A stretch of DNA of 64,000 nt from Lithodes maja (lineage: Eukaryota > Arthropoda > Malacostraca > Decapoda > Lithodidae), in NCBI GenBank assembly GCA_037953745.1, contig JBAKBP010006586.1, positions 1-64,000 on the forward strand, in the 5' to 3' direction. How positions within the stretch are numbered: position 1 is the stretch's first letter; the number at the start of each line of letters is the position of its first letter. Positions 10,371 through 22,019 of this stretch are shown piece after piece. The notes below the pieces were generated by a model. That model was not told the origin of the DNA, searched no databases, and saw only the letters and a list, made by a program, of their open reading frames with translations. The translations under genes were made by a program, and so were the position numbers.

Positions 10371-10846
10371 TTAACACCTAACGAGCGGCCTAGGCGGTAA
10401 TTTATATGTACCGCCCAGCGGGGTGTTTTTACCCTAAATAGGGTTGTTTACGTGATCATTTTCATGCCTAAATAAGACCCAGAGCATAAAACAAGTATCT
10501 ATCCCTGAAAGGGCATAAACAGAGCTTTCCAATGACACCCCAACCATCCTTGTACGACCCGCTAGTATTCTTGCAATGATCGTGCAACACGAGTGCAAAA
10601 ACCATGTACAGTAATTAGGTAGTTTCCCGACATAATTCCCTGTATAGCGAGTGCGTGCGGGTGGGGGAGGGTGGGATTCATGTCAGTAGGTCCGCCGCGG
10701 TGGTCTGGAGCAGTCATATGCTTGCTACTCTCCTGCCACCTCTCTCTCAGCAACACTACGTGCTGAAATGGCACACGACATAAGTTGTGAACCGCCACTT
10801 AGTCCAAACTTCTTTCACTCGACATATGTTGCGCGCCGCCAGTTAA
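10371..10846 (-). mobile_element. TTAA MITE, family C copy 1
   Basis: The element is bounded by TTAA at 10371-10374 and 10843-10846. It is homologous throughout to the copy at 36067-36547 in opposite orientation (shared TTTTTACCCTAAATAG, CTTTCCAATGACACC-like and ACCGCGG words). The right end carries the near-palindromic module CACGACATAAGTTGTG and a diverged second copy, CTCGACATATGTTGCG. Its right TTAA is the same TTAA that starts the next element. Confidence 0.75.
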
Positions 10847-11414
10847 CCCGGGAGCTGCGGGAAGACTCTCTGGAGTAAGTAAAACTAAAAATCAACTTTT
10901 TACATCGAATTTTTTTTTTTTTTTTTATTTTTATTTTTTTATTTTTTTTTTTTTTTTTGGCCCCTGGGCCATGCAAAATCTCAGTCCTCTACCTCCCCTC
11001 CTTCCCCACTTTCCTCCTATTCCTCAGTTATCACCTATTTTCCCTATTATTCCCTTATTCTGAGGTATATTTTCGTGCTAACATTAGCGAGTTGCAAGCA
11101 GGGTGTTGTCATCACTGATGGCCATCGAGTGCAAGAGAGAGAGAGAGAGAGTATCGATCGACTGTGTCGCAGTGGCCTTGGGGAAAATTGGCGGGAAGGT
11201 AGCTTGCCTCACCCATACATTATACAACTCGCGGGCTATATCTCCGATTTTGACCATCCAAACGCTGTTTTCACTCGTTTTATTGTTGTTTCAGGTTAAT
11301 ACCTTTATAATCAACCCATAATAGGCGCATATGGATAATTATTAATGCTATTAATGGTACAATGAATATTTTAGTGACGAAAAACCTCAAATACGTCAGC
11401 ACTTCAGAGGTTAA
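10843..11414 (+). mobile_element. TTAACCC MITE, family B copy 2
   Basis: Starts TTAACCCGGGAGCTGCGGG and ends CACTTCAGAGGTTAA. Homologous to 135-777 over nearly its full length, but it has only one copy of the GCGGGAAGACTC module where copies 1 and 3 have two. It contains a poly(T) tract (about 10911-10958) and a (GA)n run near 11135-11150. Confidence 0.8.
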
Positions 11415-12593
11415 GGGTTAAGGGCAATGTGTAGGTTAAATTAAGTTAAATTAGAATAAGAAGGTACGGTACCGGGTAAGTATGGTTGGACTACACTGGA
11501 GTCTGGAAATCAGTTACCCAGGTCTTGGAAATTATTATTATTATTTTTTTTTTACTTAATCTATCAGGTAATTAATCAAAATAGCAAACAAAATCTAACC
11601 ATGAAACTTGAGCAAGTCTTTAAATTGAAATAGGCCTACTGAATTTAACTGAGTGGATGAAAAATGAGTAAAATAAAAATAACTAGGTCTAACCGTAAGC
11701 ATTATCAGTTCACAAATAATTAGCCTAGGCTTCAAGAAATATTAAACTAGGCCGGGGCTAGTCTTAAGCAAACTATATAATTACACAAAATTTGGTCGAG
11801 GTTAACATGCGTCACCAATTCATGTACAGTACCTCGAATCCCTGATAATTAGGCTATGTCATATATATATACCCTTACGTAGCCAGTAGCCTATCCCACG
11901 GCACTGAGTCTAATAGAAAATATAATTTCCGACGATAGCCGGTAAAAATGACATAGCCTATAGGCCTATGATAAAATCACCGTCCACCGAGCTGCCCCCC
12001 TCAACCCATTGTGTATCCCACATTGGAATTAGGAACTAGGTTATAACCATGAAAACACTAATTTTTCAAAATTTGGAGGAAAAAACATGAAAAATAAGCC
12101 GTGCGAGCCTATTCCCTATAATTGACCAAAATATAATTTACAAGTAGACCTAGGGCCCTAGGCTAGGCATTAACTAGGCCTAGGCTAACTAGACCAAACT
12201 GATAAATCAGTTCAAACACTAGCTTAGCCTACCGTAACACAATAGGTTAGGCTAGCTTAAAACAATCCAAAATAGCCTAGCTGTCTAGGTCACATATTCC
12301 AAGAGTCAAGTAGGCTAGCCTAAATTAGGCTAGGTTTAGCCTTTAGGCCTAGGAATAGGATACTTACACTTTTCATGAAATCCTGGCAGCAGTTTCAAGC
12401 AGGAATTTGATTATCATCTGCAGGATGAAAGTCCAAGGTTTCAATGTTCAGACACTGAATGCCACGGTGGCAGTGTAAATAGGCCTATTTGCACTGTGCT
12501 CAACTTAGCCTATTTCTTAGATGATCTACTCACTAGCCTAATAAGAGTATAAAAATATGGTGATTGACTAGTACTGTTACTTCTCACTGTCAT
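11415..12593. other. non-coding spacer rich in TAGGCCTA words
   Basis: No gene is visible. The palindrome TAGGCCTA and its derivatives TAGGCTA/TAGCCTA recur dozens of times. TATATATA occurs near 11860. Confidence 0.6.
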
Positions 12594-12616
12594 TTAACCC
12601 GGGAACTGCGGGGAGG
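12594..12616 (+). repeat. orphan family B MITE tip
   Basis: TTAACCCGGGAACTGCGGGG matches the family B terminus, but the sequence turns into a LINE fragment immediately after, with no partner end. A second orphan tip lies at 20673-20700. They could be truncated copies or excision products. Confidence 0.6.
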
Positions 12617-13163
12617 ATATGTGAGTCAGGTACAAGGGGAGATAGAAGGGCAGGAAGACCCCCATTGAGATGGAGAGACTGTGTAAGAAAGGCTTTGGAT
12701 GATAGAGGAATGACTATAGATCAGGCAGGGGAAGTGGTGGTGGACAGGAGTGAATGGAGAATGCTTGTGAATAGTCGAGTGAACACGTGGTCATTTGGAG
12801 TAAGGGGTCGGGTGCAAGTTGGACTAGATAATAGTCCATCAGGCGCCTGGCCCGGGGAGACGATTAATATGAAGGGTGTGCCTGGAAGTGTGGTGGGAGG
12901 GCTTGTGGCTTTGGCTCCGCTGCATGTCTGCCTGCCGAGATCGGAACCTCTCCGGGTGGTCAGGGGCCGGGGGAGTGCTGGAGCGACCTTGGTAACCCTG
13001 GTCTCTGGGTCTTCTCCTGGATGTGTGAGAGTTTGTGTTTTTTATCTGTGTTTATTTTTTGTTTTATGCTGTTTTTGTGTTTTCCCTGTTCTTGCTCTGT
13101 CTTGAGTCGGCTACCCCCAAAATGGGGATTGGGCCTGAGCATATAGATAGATAGATAGATAGA
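12617..13163 (+). pseudogene. RTE-like LINE 3' end with (ATAG)n tail
   Basis: The plus frame reads GRPPLRWRDCVRKALDDRGM...DRSEWRMLV, which is the conserved C-terminal signature of RTE-type endonuclease/reverse transcriptases (GRP..RW.D.v...DR..WR). The RT core is absent, so this is a 5'-truncated copy. It ends GGGGATTGGGCCTGAGC followed by five ATAG units (about 13143-13162); short microsatellite tails are typical of RTE elements. The codons after WRMLV are probably 3' UTR. Confidence 0.65.
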
Positions 13164-13918
13164 ACTTGTACTAAATTAGTTCTTCTATAATTTGATATGG
13201 GGAATTCGACATTTACGAAATATGATAATGTGGCGAATTACGTTGTACTTGGAGTGTTTATGTTGAAAACAACATATAATAAGCAATTATATATATTTTT
13301 AATCATCATTCAGTTACAGTTGGTTTCTATAAAACCAAATTATATTTTAGTGTAGTATTTGTCGAGATGTCGTAAGGATCGAATGCTTCAATCACATCAA
13401 AACAATAAGATCGCATACAGAGTCACAGACAGGCTGATTAGAAGCTTTTCACGACTCCAAGCTTAGCAAGAAACAAGAAACACGACTCCAAGCTTAACTA
13501 TTTGTAGGTAGGTTAGTAAGTATACTTATTAGTTAATGTTCATAGATCTATTTAGCTATAAATTGTACCAAGAACGCGTGTGTTGTCCACTGCTGGGCTG
13601 CTCCGCTCCTCCAGGCTCCGAACGATCTCAAAATAGTAATTAAGAAAATTTTCCTTCGTCGGTAGTAAGATATAAAACTACCTATTTTGGCACACTGGCT
13701 CTGCCCCCCCTCACCCCCCCGTGAATTATAATAATCGTCATATATGTGGCCAGCAGGGGGCAAGTAAAACAGCTGGCCGTAGTAACCTCGAGCGTCCTGG
13801 GTAAACGAACCGCGACGACTGACTCCCGCCGCCGATTTTCGGCACAAACGCGCCGTTTTATTCTCGTCGAAAACCACATTTAAAAAGTTATTATATCGTT
13901 TTCAATACTATTACCGGA
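13164..13918. other. non-coding stretch inside the 4.9 kb block
   Basis: I see no supported gene or repeat family here apart from C-rich patches near 13706-13722. Overlapping open frames at 13548-13879 show no recognisable domain. Confidence 0.5.
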
Positions 13919-14027
13919 CCAGAAAAAGGTGTAGCTTGGTGTTGGATGCGTGGAAACCGAAAAAAAATATGTATTAAATCCTCGGTGGTACCTGTCAAAT
14001 AGGTGTCCAGTAACTAAAATCGTACCA

Positions 14028-14350
14028 TATAATATATAGAAGCAATAGAACTGTTAAAATTACCTGGGAAGTGTATATTAGTCCTAATAAAAAAAAAATA
14101 AAAATAAAAAAAAAAATAAAAATAAAAAAAGGGTTAGGGGAGTTTCTGTTATCATTATACAAAAAATTCATTTGCGTTATCACTCGAAAAAACAGCGTCG
14201 TTTGACACCCTGTTTTCATGTTCCCGGCTATTTTGACTGCCGTTGGATATAATATGTTGAGGGGGGGTTTGCCCCCCTCACCCCCCAATGACATATGATC
14301 ATCACACTTATTATGTCCTAGGAAGTGATAAAATAGCCAAAGCAATCCGT
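14028..14350 (+). repeat. interspersed repeat G, right half
   Basis: GAAGCAATAGAACTGTTAAAATTACCTGGGAAG is shared with 21380-21430 and, inverted, 21655-21690 (the motif spans 14038-14070 here). The following TTCTGTTATCATTATACAAA and CAGCGTCGTTTGACACCCT segments recur at 22100-22175. A/T-rich simple sequence separates the two parts. Nature unknown; probably a non-autonomous DNA element. Confidence 0.6.
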
Positions 14351-15354
14351 ATCCATCAGGACCCCTAATTAGTCCCCCTTCAATTTGCTACAAACATACA
14401 AAAAACCCAAGCCAATTTTTGCCTCAATTTTGTGCAATTTGCTTTCTTTTGGGTACCGGTAATCAATTAGCCTACGTTATGTTTGGGTAGTTTTAGGTAT
14501 ATCTAGCGGTCCGCCTGCAGTCGTGTGCTTACGCTGAGGAACAGGTGACGTTCGAGTGTGAATCGACCCACAGTTATCGACATTTATCGTATTAATGTCT
14601 TTATTACATCTCGTAAGTACAGTACAAAACTTGGCTATAGTTTCCGTATTTATGTACGGTACTGTACTAATAAAAGATGAACAAAGTCTTTATAGGCTAC
14701 CCATATTCACTCGTTAAACGCCTTAACCCCTCATTTTCCCTGAGCTTTAAAGCCCTCCCCACTTGTGTTTTTTTTTAATGTACTTGGGGTAATGGGTCCG
14801 TATATTACTGATTTATAGGTTTTTACCATAGGAGCGGGCAAAGCTTCCCTCAACCTATCATCACACGGCAGTCAATATAGATGGGAACGGGGTCGCAAGC
14901 GTGCGAGTAGTGTAAACAAGGCGGCCAATACGCCAAAATACCGGTACCCGGTACTACATCCTTAGCAGTAGCACCACCTAACCTAACTTGGTATCTTCCG
15001 TGGAGGCTGCGGCCCCAATACCTCTGCAGACAAATTACTCATAATTAGGCTATTGGTGGTGAAAAAACACCTAAAATTGTGCGTCCCAACTGTAGATAGA
15101 TAGGCCTACATAAATAGATAGGGACATAGTGATTCCAAAATTATCAATAGGCCTATAGCCATCTATCTCGTTTTATGTTGTCGAAGCAAATAGCCTAAGG
15201 GTTGTGAGAGGCCAAGTTGTCTCGCAATTAACACTGGGCCGAGCTGTCTCGGGTTTACTGGGCAGAGTTGTCTCGCCGTGGGTCGAGCTGTCCGAGCCGA
15301 GCTGTCCCGTGGGCCGAGTAGTCTTAGCATTCGCCTAGGCCTAGTGCCTGATTA
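14351..15354. other. non-coding spacer
   Basis: No gene seen. GGCAGTCAATATAGATGGGAA near 14870 resembles 22330-22350, so a diverged repeat copy is present. Near 15215-15320 the word GGGCCGAG/GAGCTGTC recurs about five times (a short degenerate tandem repeat). Confidence 0.5.
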
Positions 15355-17189
15355 AACACCATTATCGTGTTTATTATCGTGCACTCACCCGCCTGTGGCC
15401 TAGACAACATAAGCAACATACACCTCAGACACCTGGGACCACAAGGCATACAAACACTCACTAACATATCAAACTACAGCTATTCACACAACACAATACC
15501 AGACACTTGGAAGCATGGTATCATCATCACATTCCCCAAACCCAACAAAGACCCCACGCTACCCTCCTCGCACCGCCCCATCACACTCCTTTGCTCCCCC
15601 TCCAAAGTCATGGAACGCCTAGTATTACAACTAATTACACCCGACCTACCCCTAGCTCCAACACAACATGGCTTTAGACCACTGCACTCCACAAACACTC
15701 TTCTCACAGACCTTACACAAAGAGCTTTTGACGGCATCAACTCAGCTAGACCACCACACAGATCACTATTAGCCACACTCGACATTAGTAAAGCCTTCGA
15801 TGCCATCCCCCGCCACAACCTAACAAACAAAATCTACAACACAAACATGCACAACAACACAAAAAGGTGGCTGGCCAACTTCCTAGCAGGCAGATGTGCA
15901 CATGTATCTTTTGCCGGTCAGTCATAAAAAATCAGAAACTTTCCAAACGGAGTCCCACAAGGATCCGTCCTATCGCCCGCACTCTTCAATCTGTACATGC
16001 ACGATATAACTACACCCAATACTCCCCAAATAAACTTAGCCTCCTATGCAGATGACATAACACTCACATGCACACACCATGACCCAAGAAGAGCAACAGA
16101 TCTCCTTCAACCCTATCTCAACACACTACATGGCTGGTGCACTACAAACAGACTTAATCTAGCCCCAGCCAAATCCACCGCAACCCTGCTCACAAGCTGG
16201 ACAGGTGAACACGAATACATCCCTCAACTCACCATAAACAACACACCCCTAACACATACACACACACCCAAAATCCTAGGAGTAACATATGATACTCATA
16301 TGACATTCAAACAGCACACCACAAACATTAAAAAGAAACTGACACCCAGACTTAACGCCCTCAGGTCACTTGCTCACACAAAATTTGGACACAACAAAGA
16401 AACTACCACCACAGTATATAAACAATACATAAGATCAGTAATGGAATACGCAAGCCCAGCCTCGGCTTCTAACCTAGCTGAAACACATCATAAGACCTTA
16501 CAGACGATTCAAAACAAAGCCCTGAAGATCATTACAGGCTGCACAGCTACTGCACCCACAGATCATCTACATCAAGAAACCAAAATCCTCAAAGTCAAAG
16601 ACCATCTGGACATGAGAGGCACTCAATTCCTGGCAGCAGCCTCCACGAACCAAGACCACCCACTAAACTACATGGCAACACACCCACAGACACCAAGAAA
16701 TATCAAAACAACACCCAGCACACGGTATCACACACAATTATTGTCCTCTCTCCCTCCCTGCCCACCCCGAACCAACTTCCAGAAGCACATCCATACTCAT
16801 ATCTCTCGCCAATCCATCCACTCACTCACAGACAACACGCAGCTGCATGCACGACCTCCCAAAATCCATCCTTCCGAATCCTCCCTCCCTCGCGAGGACA
16901 GAGTCCACCTGGCCAGGCTGAGATGCGGACACCATCCAGCTCTCCTGAGCTATCAGAAGAGACTGGATGACTCCGTTGTCGACGCCTGCCCGGGATGTAA
17001 CACAGCACCCCATACCATTAAACACATCGTAGAAGACTGCATTTCACACAACCACTTACGCCAACAACACAACCTTCACTCAATGAGAGCTCTGTGGGAA
17101 AGCCCGATCGTGGCCGTGGCCTTCCTCAGGGACTCGGGGCTGTTCGGCCAGGCAGCTTAGGGAACAACAACAACAACAACACCATTATC
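15355..17189 (+). mobile_element. 5'-truncated LINE-A insertion with target duplication
   Basis: AACACCATTATC occurs at 15355-15366 and again at 17178-17189, just after an (AAC)n tail. This is a 10-12 bp target-site duplication; the exact length is ambiguous because the tail also ends in AAC. Only the RT half is present, so reverse transcription stopped early. Confidence 0.85.
15367..17160 (+). pseudogene. LINE-A reverse transcriptase, one in-frame stop
   Basis: A single frame runs from 15367 to the stop at 17158-17160, broken only by an in-frame TAA at 15925-15927. Landmarks in order are DNISNIHLRHLGP, FPKPNKDP, LDISKAFDAIPR, then after the stop NGVPQGSVLSPALF, SYADDITLTC (catalytic ADD) and a C-terminal knuckle CPGCNTAPHTIKHIVEDC. 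The protein ends SGLFGQAA. The knuckle is typical of Jockey/R1-type LINEs. The same family supplies fragments at 1847-1960, 6379-7067 and 38631-39315 and probably the 5' portion at 62330-64000. The CA-rich plus-strand composition of this family differs from the AT-rich surroundings. Confidence 0.85.
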
Positions 17190-17810
17190 TAGAGATCTCA
17201 GCCTGGTTTTTTCAACACTGTAATAATGAATTATATAGGCCTAATAAGGCCTTATATCACACGAAGATACTATACAGTTATACACATGTGGTGTAAACGA
17301 AAGCTTAATACAATATGGCGTACGTCTCAAAATGTTGGAATCAAATGATAACGTGTGAAATGATAAATATTGTTTATCATTACATCGCAAAACCACAAGA
17401 TTTTCATGAAGGGGACTCCAGTGTTCAGGCTAGGCATATTAATGTCTATATTGCATATGACATTTACGTTGGAATACACGAATGAAGCCTATAAGCATTA
17501 CTAATTCCATTTATCGTAGAATTGTTGAACCACTTATCGTATCACAGAATATATGAGACTCCAAACTTTTGAGATGACCAACTCAAGCCACCACTATCTT
17601 TGTTTAATGCCGCAGGTTTCAAACGAGAGACCTATTCCCACTTAGTTAATCATTAATACTAAATATACTGTTATATTTACGTTTTTTTGTTAGTTTGAAT
17701 GTGACAAAATGGCCAAAACAATGCTATTCCATGTTAATTTTCTTGTATTCCATTTAATATTCATTCAAGTCTTAGCACAAAATTACCCTGATTTGACACC
17801 ATGGTTATAT
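17190..17810. other. AT-rich non-coding spacer
   Basis: Nothing recognisable beyond AT-rich sequence. Confidence 0.6.
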
Positions 17811-19247
17811 GGCGCCAATTTTAAATACCGGTAACTATAAAGGTATAAGCGGCATATGTTTACCCCAACATATTCGTAACTTGACCGTAACTATTAGAAA
17901 TTGGCTAATATATTGAAATGGATAGGAAACTATCCCTCTATGTAAACAAATGAACACACACAGAGCACAAATGAGTACCGGTACATAAACAGGGCATACA
18001 GTATTTTGTTTTGTTAAGTTGTATGTAGGACAAGCTGAAGGTTGCCTTTGTAGAGCATAATGTGCGGTAGGTCTATATGAATACAAGGATTAGGATAAGA
18101 CATAATATTATATATTGATCTATGCCCACCTGGATATCTTCCTACAGCCACCTTTACACACCTTTAGGAACGAAGATATTCGAAGTTATCCAATGGAGTT
18201 GATCTTTACTTTACCCTTTTAAAAGATAATGTAGTTAATGGGAACGATATACATAATAGTCAAGGCATAATGCCCGTTTATAATTTCGGTCTTTTCAATA
18301 CCGGTAGGCCTATGTATCTTCTTATCTTTTACTTTCATGTATTGCCTTATCACCAAGTTAAAGCTTGGTAGGCTACACTTAGATGAAGGTAACACAAAAC
18401 AAATTAACTTCAGTTAATCCTTATTAGGCATATTTATGAAAATATAAGCTTATCCTGTGTTGATGCTTGTTCAGTATCAAACTCGATATTGAATCATATG
18501 CTGAATGCAAATGTTATCCCTCCCCTCAGGGATTGGGGTGTCTATTAAGCCTAGCTATGATATCCCACTAATTATTTGTTTTTTCAGTCTATGTACCTGT
18601 AACCTATTGTATATCTAAAGCAAATTACTAGACGCCCCAATCCCCGAGGGGGTAGCCATAAACTTTTAATTCAGCTTATGATCGAATCTAGTTTGATATT
18701 GGACAAGCACTGGCAGAGCCTCAACATTATACCTTGACTATTCTGGTTATATACATTATATATTATCATTATATATGTATAGTATTGAGCGTATTGTTTG
18801 TGTTTTTATGTTTACCTTAGTATCATTCCCTTTAGCTACATCTTTTAAGGGAAAAGTAAACTACTCTATTGAATAACTTCGTTCCTAAAGGTGCGACAAT
18901 TACCGTACACTATGGTGGCTGTATGAGGATATCCAGTTGGATAAAATAATAAATATACATATGCTACTTCTTGTCCTAATCCTTGTATTCAAATCCCGCA
19001 CATTATGCTGCCCAAGGACAACCCTTGGCTTGTTTCTTATCAAAATGAACAGAATGTCAAAATGTGCCTTGTTTAGCCTATATGCATGCTAATTTCCTCA
19101 TTCAGTGTTCATTTTTGACACGGGGGTAGTTTCCTATTCATTCCGATATATTTGTCAATTTCTAATAGTTTAGGTCAAGCTTCGAATAGTTGTTGGGTAA
19201 ATCTTTGCCCCCTACACCTTTATATATGGTTATTTAAAATTGGCGCC
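17811..19247. repeat. foldback element with arms of about 700 bp
   Basis: GGCGCCAATTTTAAA at 17811 is mirrored by TTTAAAATTGGCGCC ending at 19247. Many pairs match in order inwards: GAAACTATCC/GGTAGTTTCC, CCTTTAGGAACGAAG/CTTCGTTCCTAAAGG, AATAGTCAAGG/CCTTGACTATT, and GGGATTGGGGTGTCT/AGACGCCCCAATCCC around a loop of about 100 bp near 18560. The arms are diverged with indels, so the element is old. No coding capacity is seen. The RNA would fold into a long imperfect hairpin. Confidence 0.8.
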
Positions 19248-20672
19248 TTGTATAAGCCAATATGGCTGACTGATGAAGGATAATATTCTACACCTGAACT
19301 TTTTCTCTTGTAAAAATAATGTATAGTGCCATATAATATACAATAGATTGTAAGAATGCATGTAAAGTTTCTCTAAATAGCTTCTATTAGGTCAAATTGG
19401 ATTTCAGGTCATGTATGTGTTTTTTGTATTATAATCCCTTTTTCTCATCAGTTTCTTCATTGATTAGTGTGTTTTCAGGTGTTTTTCCTTCTGGAAATTC
19501 ATATTTACCCATTATTTTGCAATATTAAAACATGCCCCCTAAAACCATATTTTGTCATTACACTAACCTAACCTGGGGGCTGCCGCCCCCAGACCCCTGC
19601 AAGGTTAGTATTGATATAGAATATGACAAAATACTAAAACTACGGTAAAAAAATTAAAAATATTAGTTCTCAGCTGATCCAAGATGGCCACCATCACCCT
19701 TATTTAACCCACAGAGTCTAAGGAAAAATAATTTAATATGCAGCGGTAAAGACATATATTGTGGTGACTAATACTCTAATACAAAGCCATAGTATATATT
19801 TAGAACATCATATCCCATACGTGACCTAAAATCCAGTTTGTCCTTCTATTAATATATAATTATTTTAAAATGGTAAATATTGACATATTAAATTAAATTC
19901 GCCTCATATAAATGTCCCCAGAATAATGTTGACGAATGTAAACAAACCCAAAATGGCCTCTACTTTGGATGGCTCGCAAGAAAAGCTCGCAACACGTATA
20001 CCGTCATATACATTTTTATTAGGGTTGTGTATCAATAATTATATCACACACGGAATCTGTAAGGCCTATAGACATCATTCATGTATACACACGTTACTGT
20101 GCTCTATAATCTAAGGATTTATAGCCTTAAAACTGAAGGCTATCAGAGACTGGCGAGGGAGGTTTGCATGAAATGATAAGTTATAACATAATTTATCAGT
20201 TTATTCCAGTTCCAATAATATTCGAAGAACCCCAGTCCCGCCATATTGCTGAACAGTTTGTGTAGACAGTAGTTGTAATAGCATTTGTGAAATTGTGTGT
20301 GCTTTAAACTGTCATAGACTTTAGTAGGCCTAGTGTTTACATATATAAGGCCAAAATCACCTAGATATTGGAGACTATTGCCTGACTAGTGATTAGTGAT
20401 TAGTGATATTTGTGTGTATGCGGACCTGAAAATATAGTGTTAGGCTAAATCAGGATTATCAGGGCGGGCACGATGACCAGATTCCAGAAGACCCCATTGT
20501 TTAATTCTTATGATAGGGCCCTAAGGGCTAATGGACTGTGTAAATTGTATTGTCTGAATGTCAGTGTTTTAGTGACTAGGCTAGTGTTACTGAGATTTTC
20601 TCATTATTTCTGGGAATCTGGATTATCTGGTTCTGGTAGGCTCAGACTCTCAGTCTCAGTCTCTCCCACCTC
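19248..20672. other. non-coding spacer
   Basis: No supported gene. A GC hairpin with loop GCC (GGGGGCTGCCGCCCCC at 19575-19590) is followed by CTGCAAGGTTAG, recalling the hairpin repeat at 7361. Confidence 0.55.
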
Positions 20673-21320
20673 TTAACCCGGGAACGGCGAAGGTCCTCAA
20701 TTAACCCCTTAAACGCGAAAATACCCTAGGGGCAAGGGTACTTATTTATGCATTTCTAGCCTTGGATTCTGACAGAATTAGTTATATTTACAATATAGAG
20801 CATTATTTGTTTTCAGTATGCTTTTATTTTACATATATGATGTATATATGAACCTTCAAGAGTGCTAAAATAAGTTGGAAAAATATTTGGGTGGTGAAAA
20901 ACAAAGATATTGGCCACCCGGTCATAATCTCAGGCAAGAGAGAGCCACAGGCAACCCTCCCCTCTCGCTGTCTGTGAGTCAACTGAGGCGAGTGGGCGGT
21001 GTCTGGGTGTTATATAACGATCTTTTATGCAACCCACTTGTGCTACATTATCACGGGAGAGAAAAATAACCGATAAATGATGAAAATAAGAGGAAAAATA
21101 GGTGATAATTGAGGAGGGGGGAATAAGGAGGGGAGGGGGGGGGGGTGAGAAACACATGGATGAGTACTAGAGGGGAATTATCTCACCTAGAGACAAATTC
21201 CTTTGTTTTGATAGCCCCTGGGATGTTTTGGAAGGCTTTTTTTATGGTCTTGCTTCCGTGAGGCCTATCGCGTTCCCTATGGTAAGCCTTCCGTGAGGCC
21301 TATCGCGTTTGACGGGTTAA
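20673..21320 (+). mobile_element. TTAACCC MITE, family H, preceded by an orphan B tip
   Basis: TTAACCCCTTAAACGCGA at 20701 pairs with TTAACCCGTCAAACGCGA read from 21320 on the minus strand, so the element proper is 20701-21320. Bases 20673-20700 are a solitary family B tip (TTAACCCGGGAACGGCGAAG) abutting it. Near the right end GTGAGGCCTATCGCGTT occurs twice, again a duplicated subterminal module. A G-rich interior (21115-21145) resembles the family B body. Confidence 0.7.
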
Positions 21321-21352
21321 GGTAATTATTTATAAGATGGCCTTTTTTTATA

Positions 21353-21735
21353 GTTATTAACGTATTCTATGGTGTATTATATAATATATAGAAGCAATAG
21401 AACTTAAAATGACCTGGGAAGTGTATATTAAACCAAATACAAAACTAAAAGCAGTGGGAGGGACACAGGTGGTCCGGATGGAGCCTTGAGGGGAGAGAAT
21501 CCTAAAGAAAATGGATTTTTGAGCACAGACTAAACCAAAAATACACTACTGTATTTACATTGCATTGCTTGCAGCTTGTCAATCATTAACCTAACCGTTA
21601 CCTAAGCACTAGCTAACCTGGGCTGCTGGGCATCCAACTTCCAAGTTTTCAGGTAATTTTAACAGTTCTATTGCTTCTATATAATAATATAATATATATA
21701 CAGTATCATACACCATAGAATACGTTTTTAATTTT
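21353..21735. repeat. repeat G inverted pair
   Basis: TTAACGTATTCTATGGTGTA...AGAAGCAATAGAAC (21359-21410) reappears inverted at about 21660-21730. Arms of roughly 75 bp enclose about 230 bp without coding capacity: a small foldback element, and the uninterrupted reference for the split copy at 9065-9100/14028-14070. Confidence 0.65.
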
Positions 21736-22019
21736 AATTATAATTAATAATTCATATATTATCATAGGCCTTAGGCCTAATATATTTTGCCACTTGTTAA
21801 GTTGTTACCGGTACTACACTATAGGCTAGAATGTAATGTATAATATGTATTTATATTTTTCTATTTGATTGCTTTTAGAGTTTTAGAAGGCAGAAAATGC
21901 TGTCAGACTGTCTTGGACAGTGGACTGTGGACACCCTTAATTCCAAAAGTGACCAGTCCAAAACAAAATCCGGGGGGGGGGGGGGGGTCGCGCCCAACCC
22001 CAATCACTTTGGCAATTAG

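Larger units (their letters stand above)
9101..14027. mobile_element. 4.9 kb block bounded by 110-bp inverted repeats, composite
   Basis: 9114-9223 and 13919-14027 are inverted copies of about 110 bp with very few differences (outer tip TGGTACGATTTTAG). Sequence outside the two ends joins into one continuous copy of repeat G, as seen uninterrupted at 21353-21430 (GTATTATATAATATATAG). That indicates an insertion with terminal inverted repeats and an AT-rich duplication. The left junction has about 13 extra bases. Inside are two TTAA MITEs, a RTE-like 3' end and spacers; I see no transposase, so it is either non-autonomous or gutted. Confidence 0.5.
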
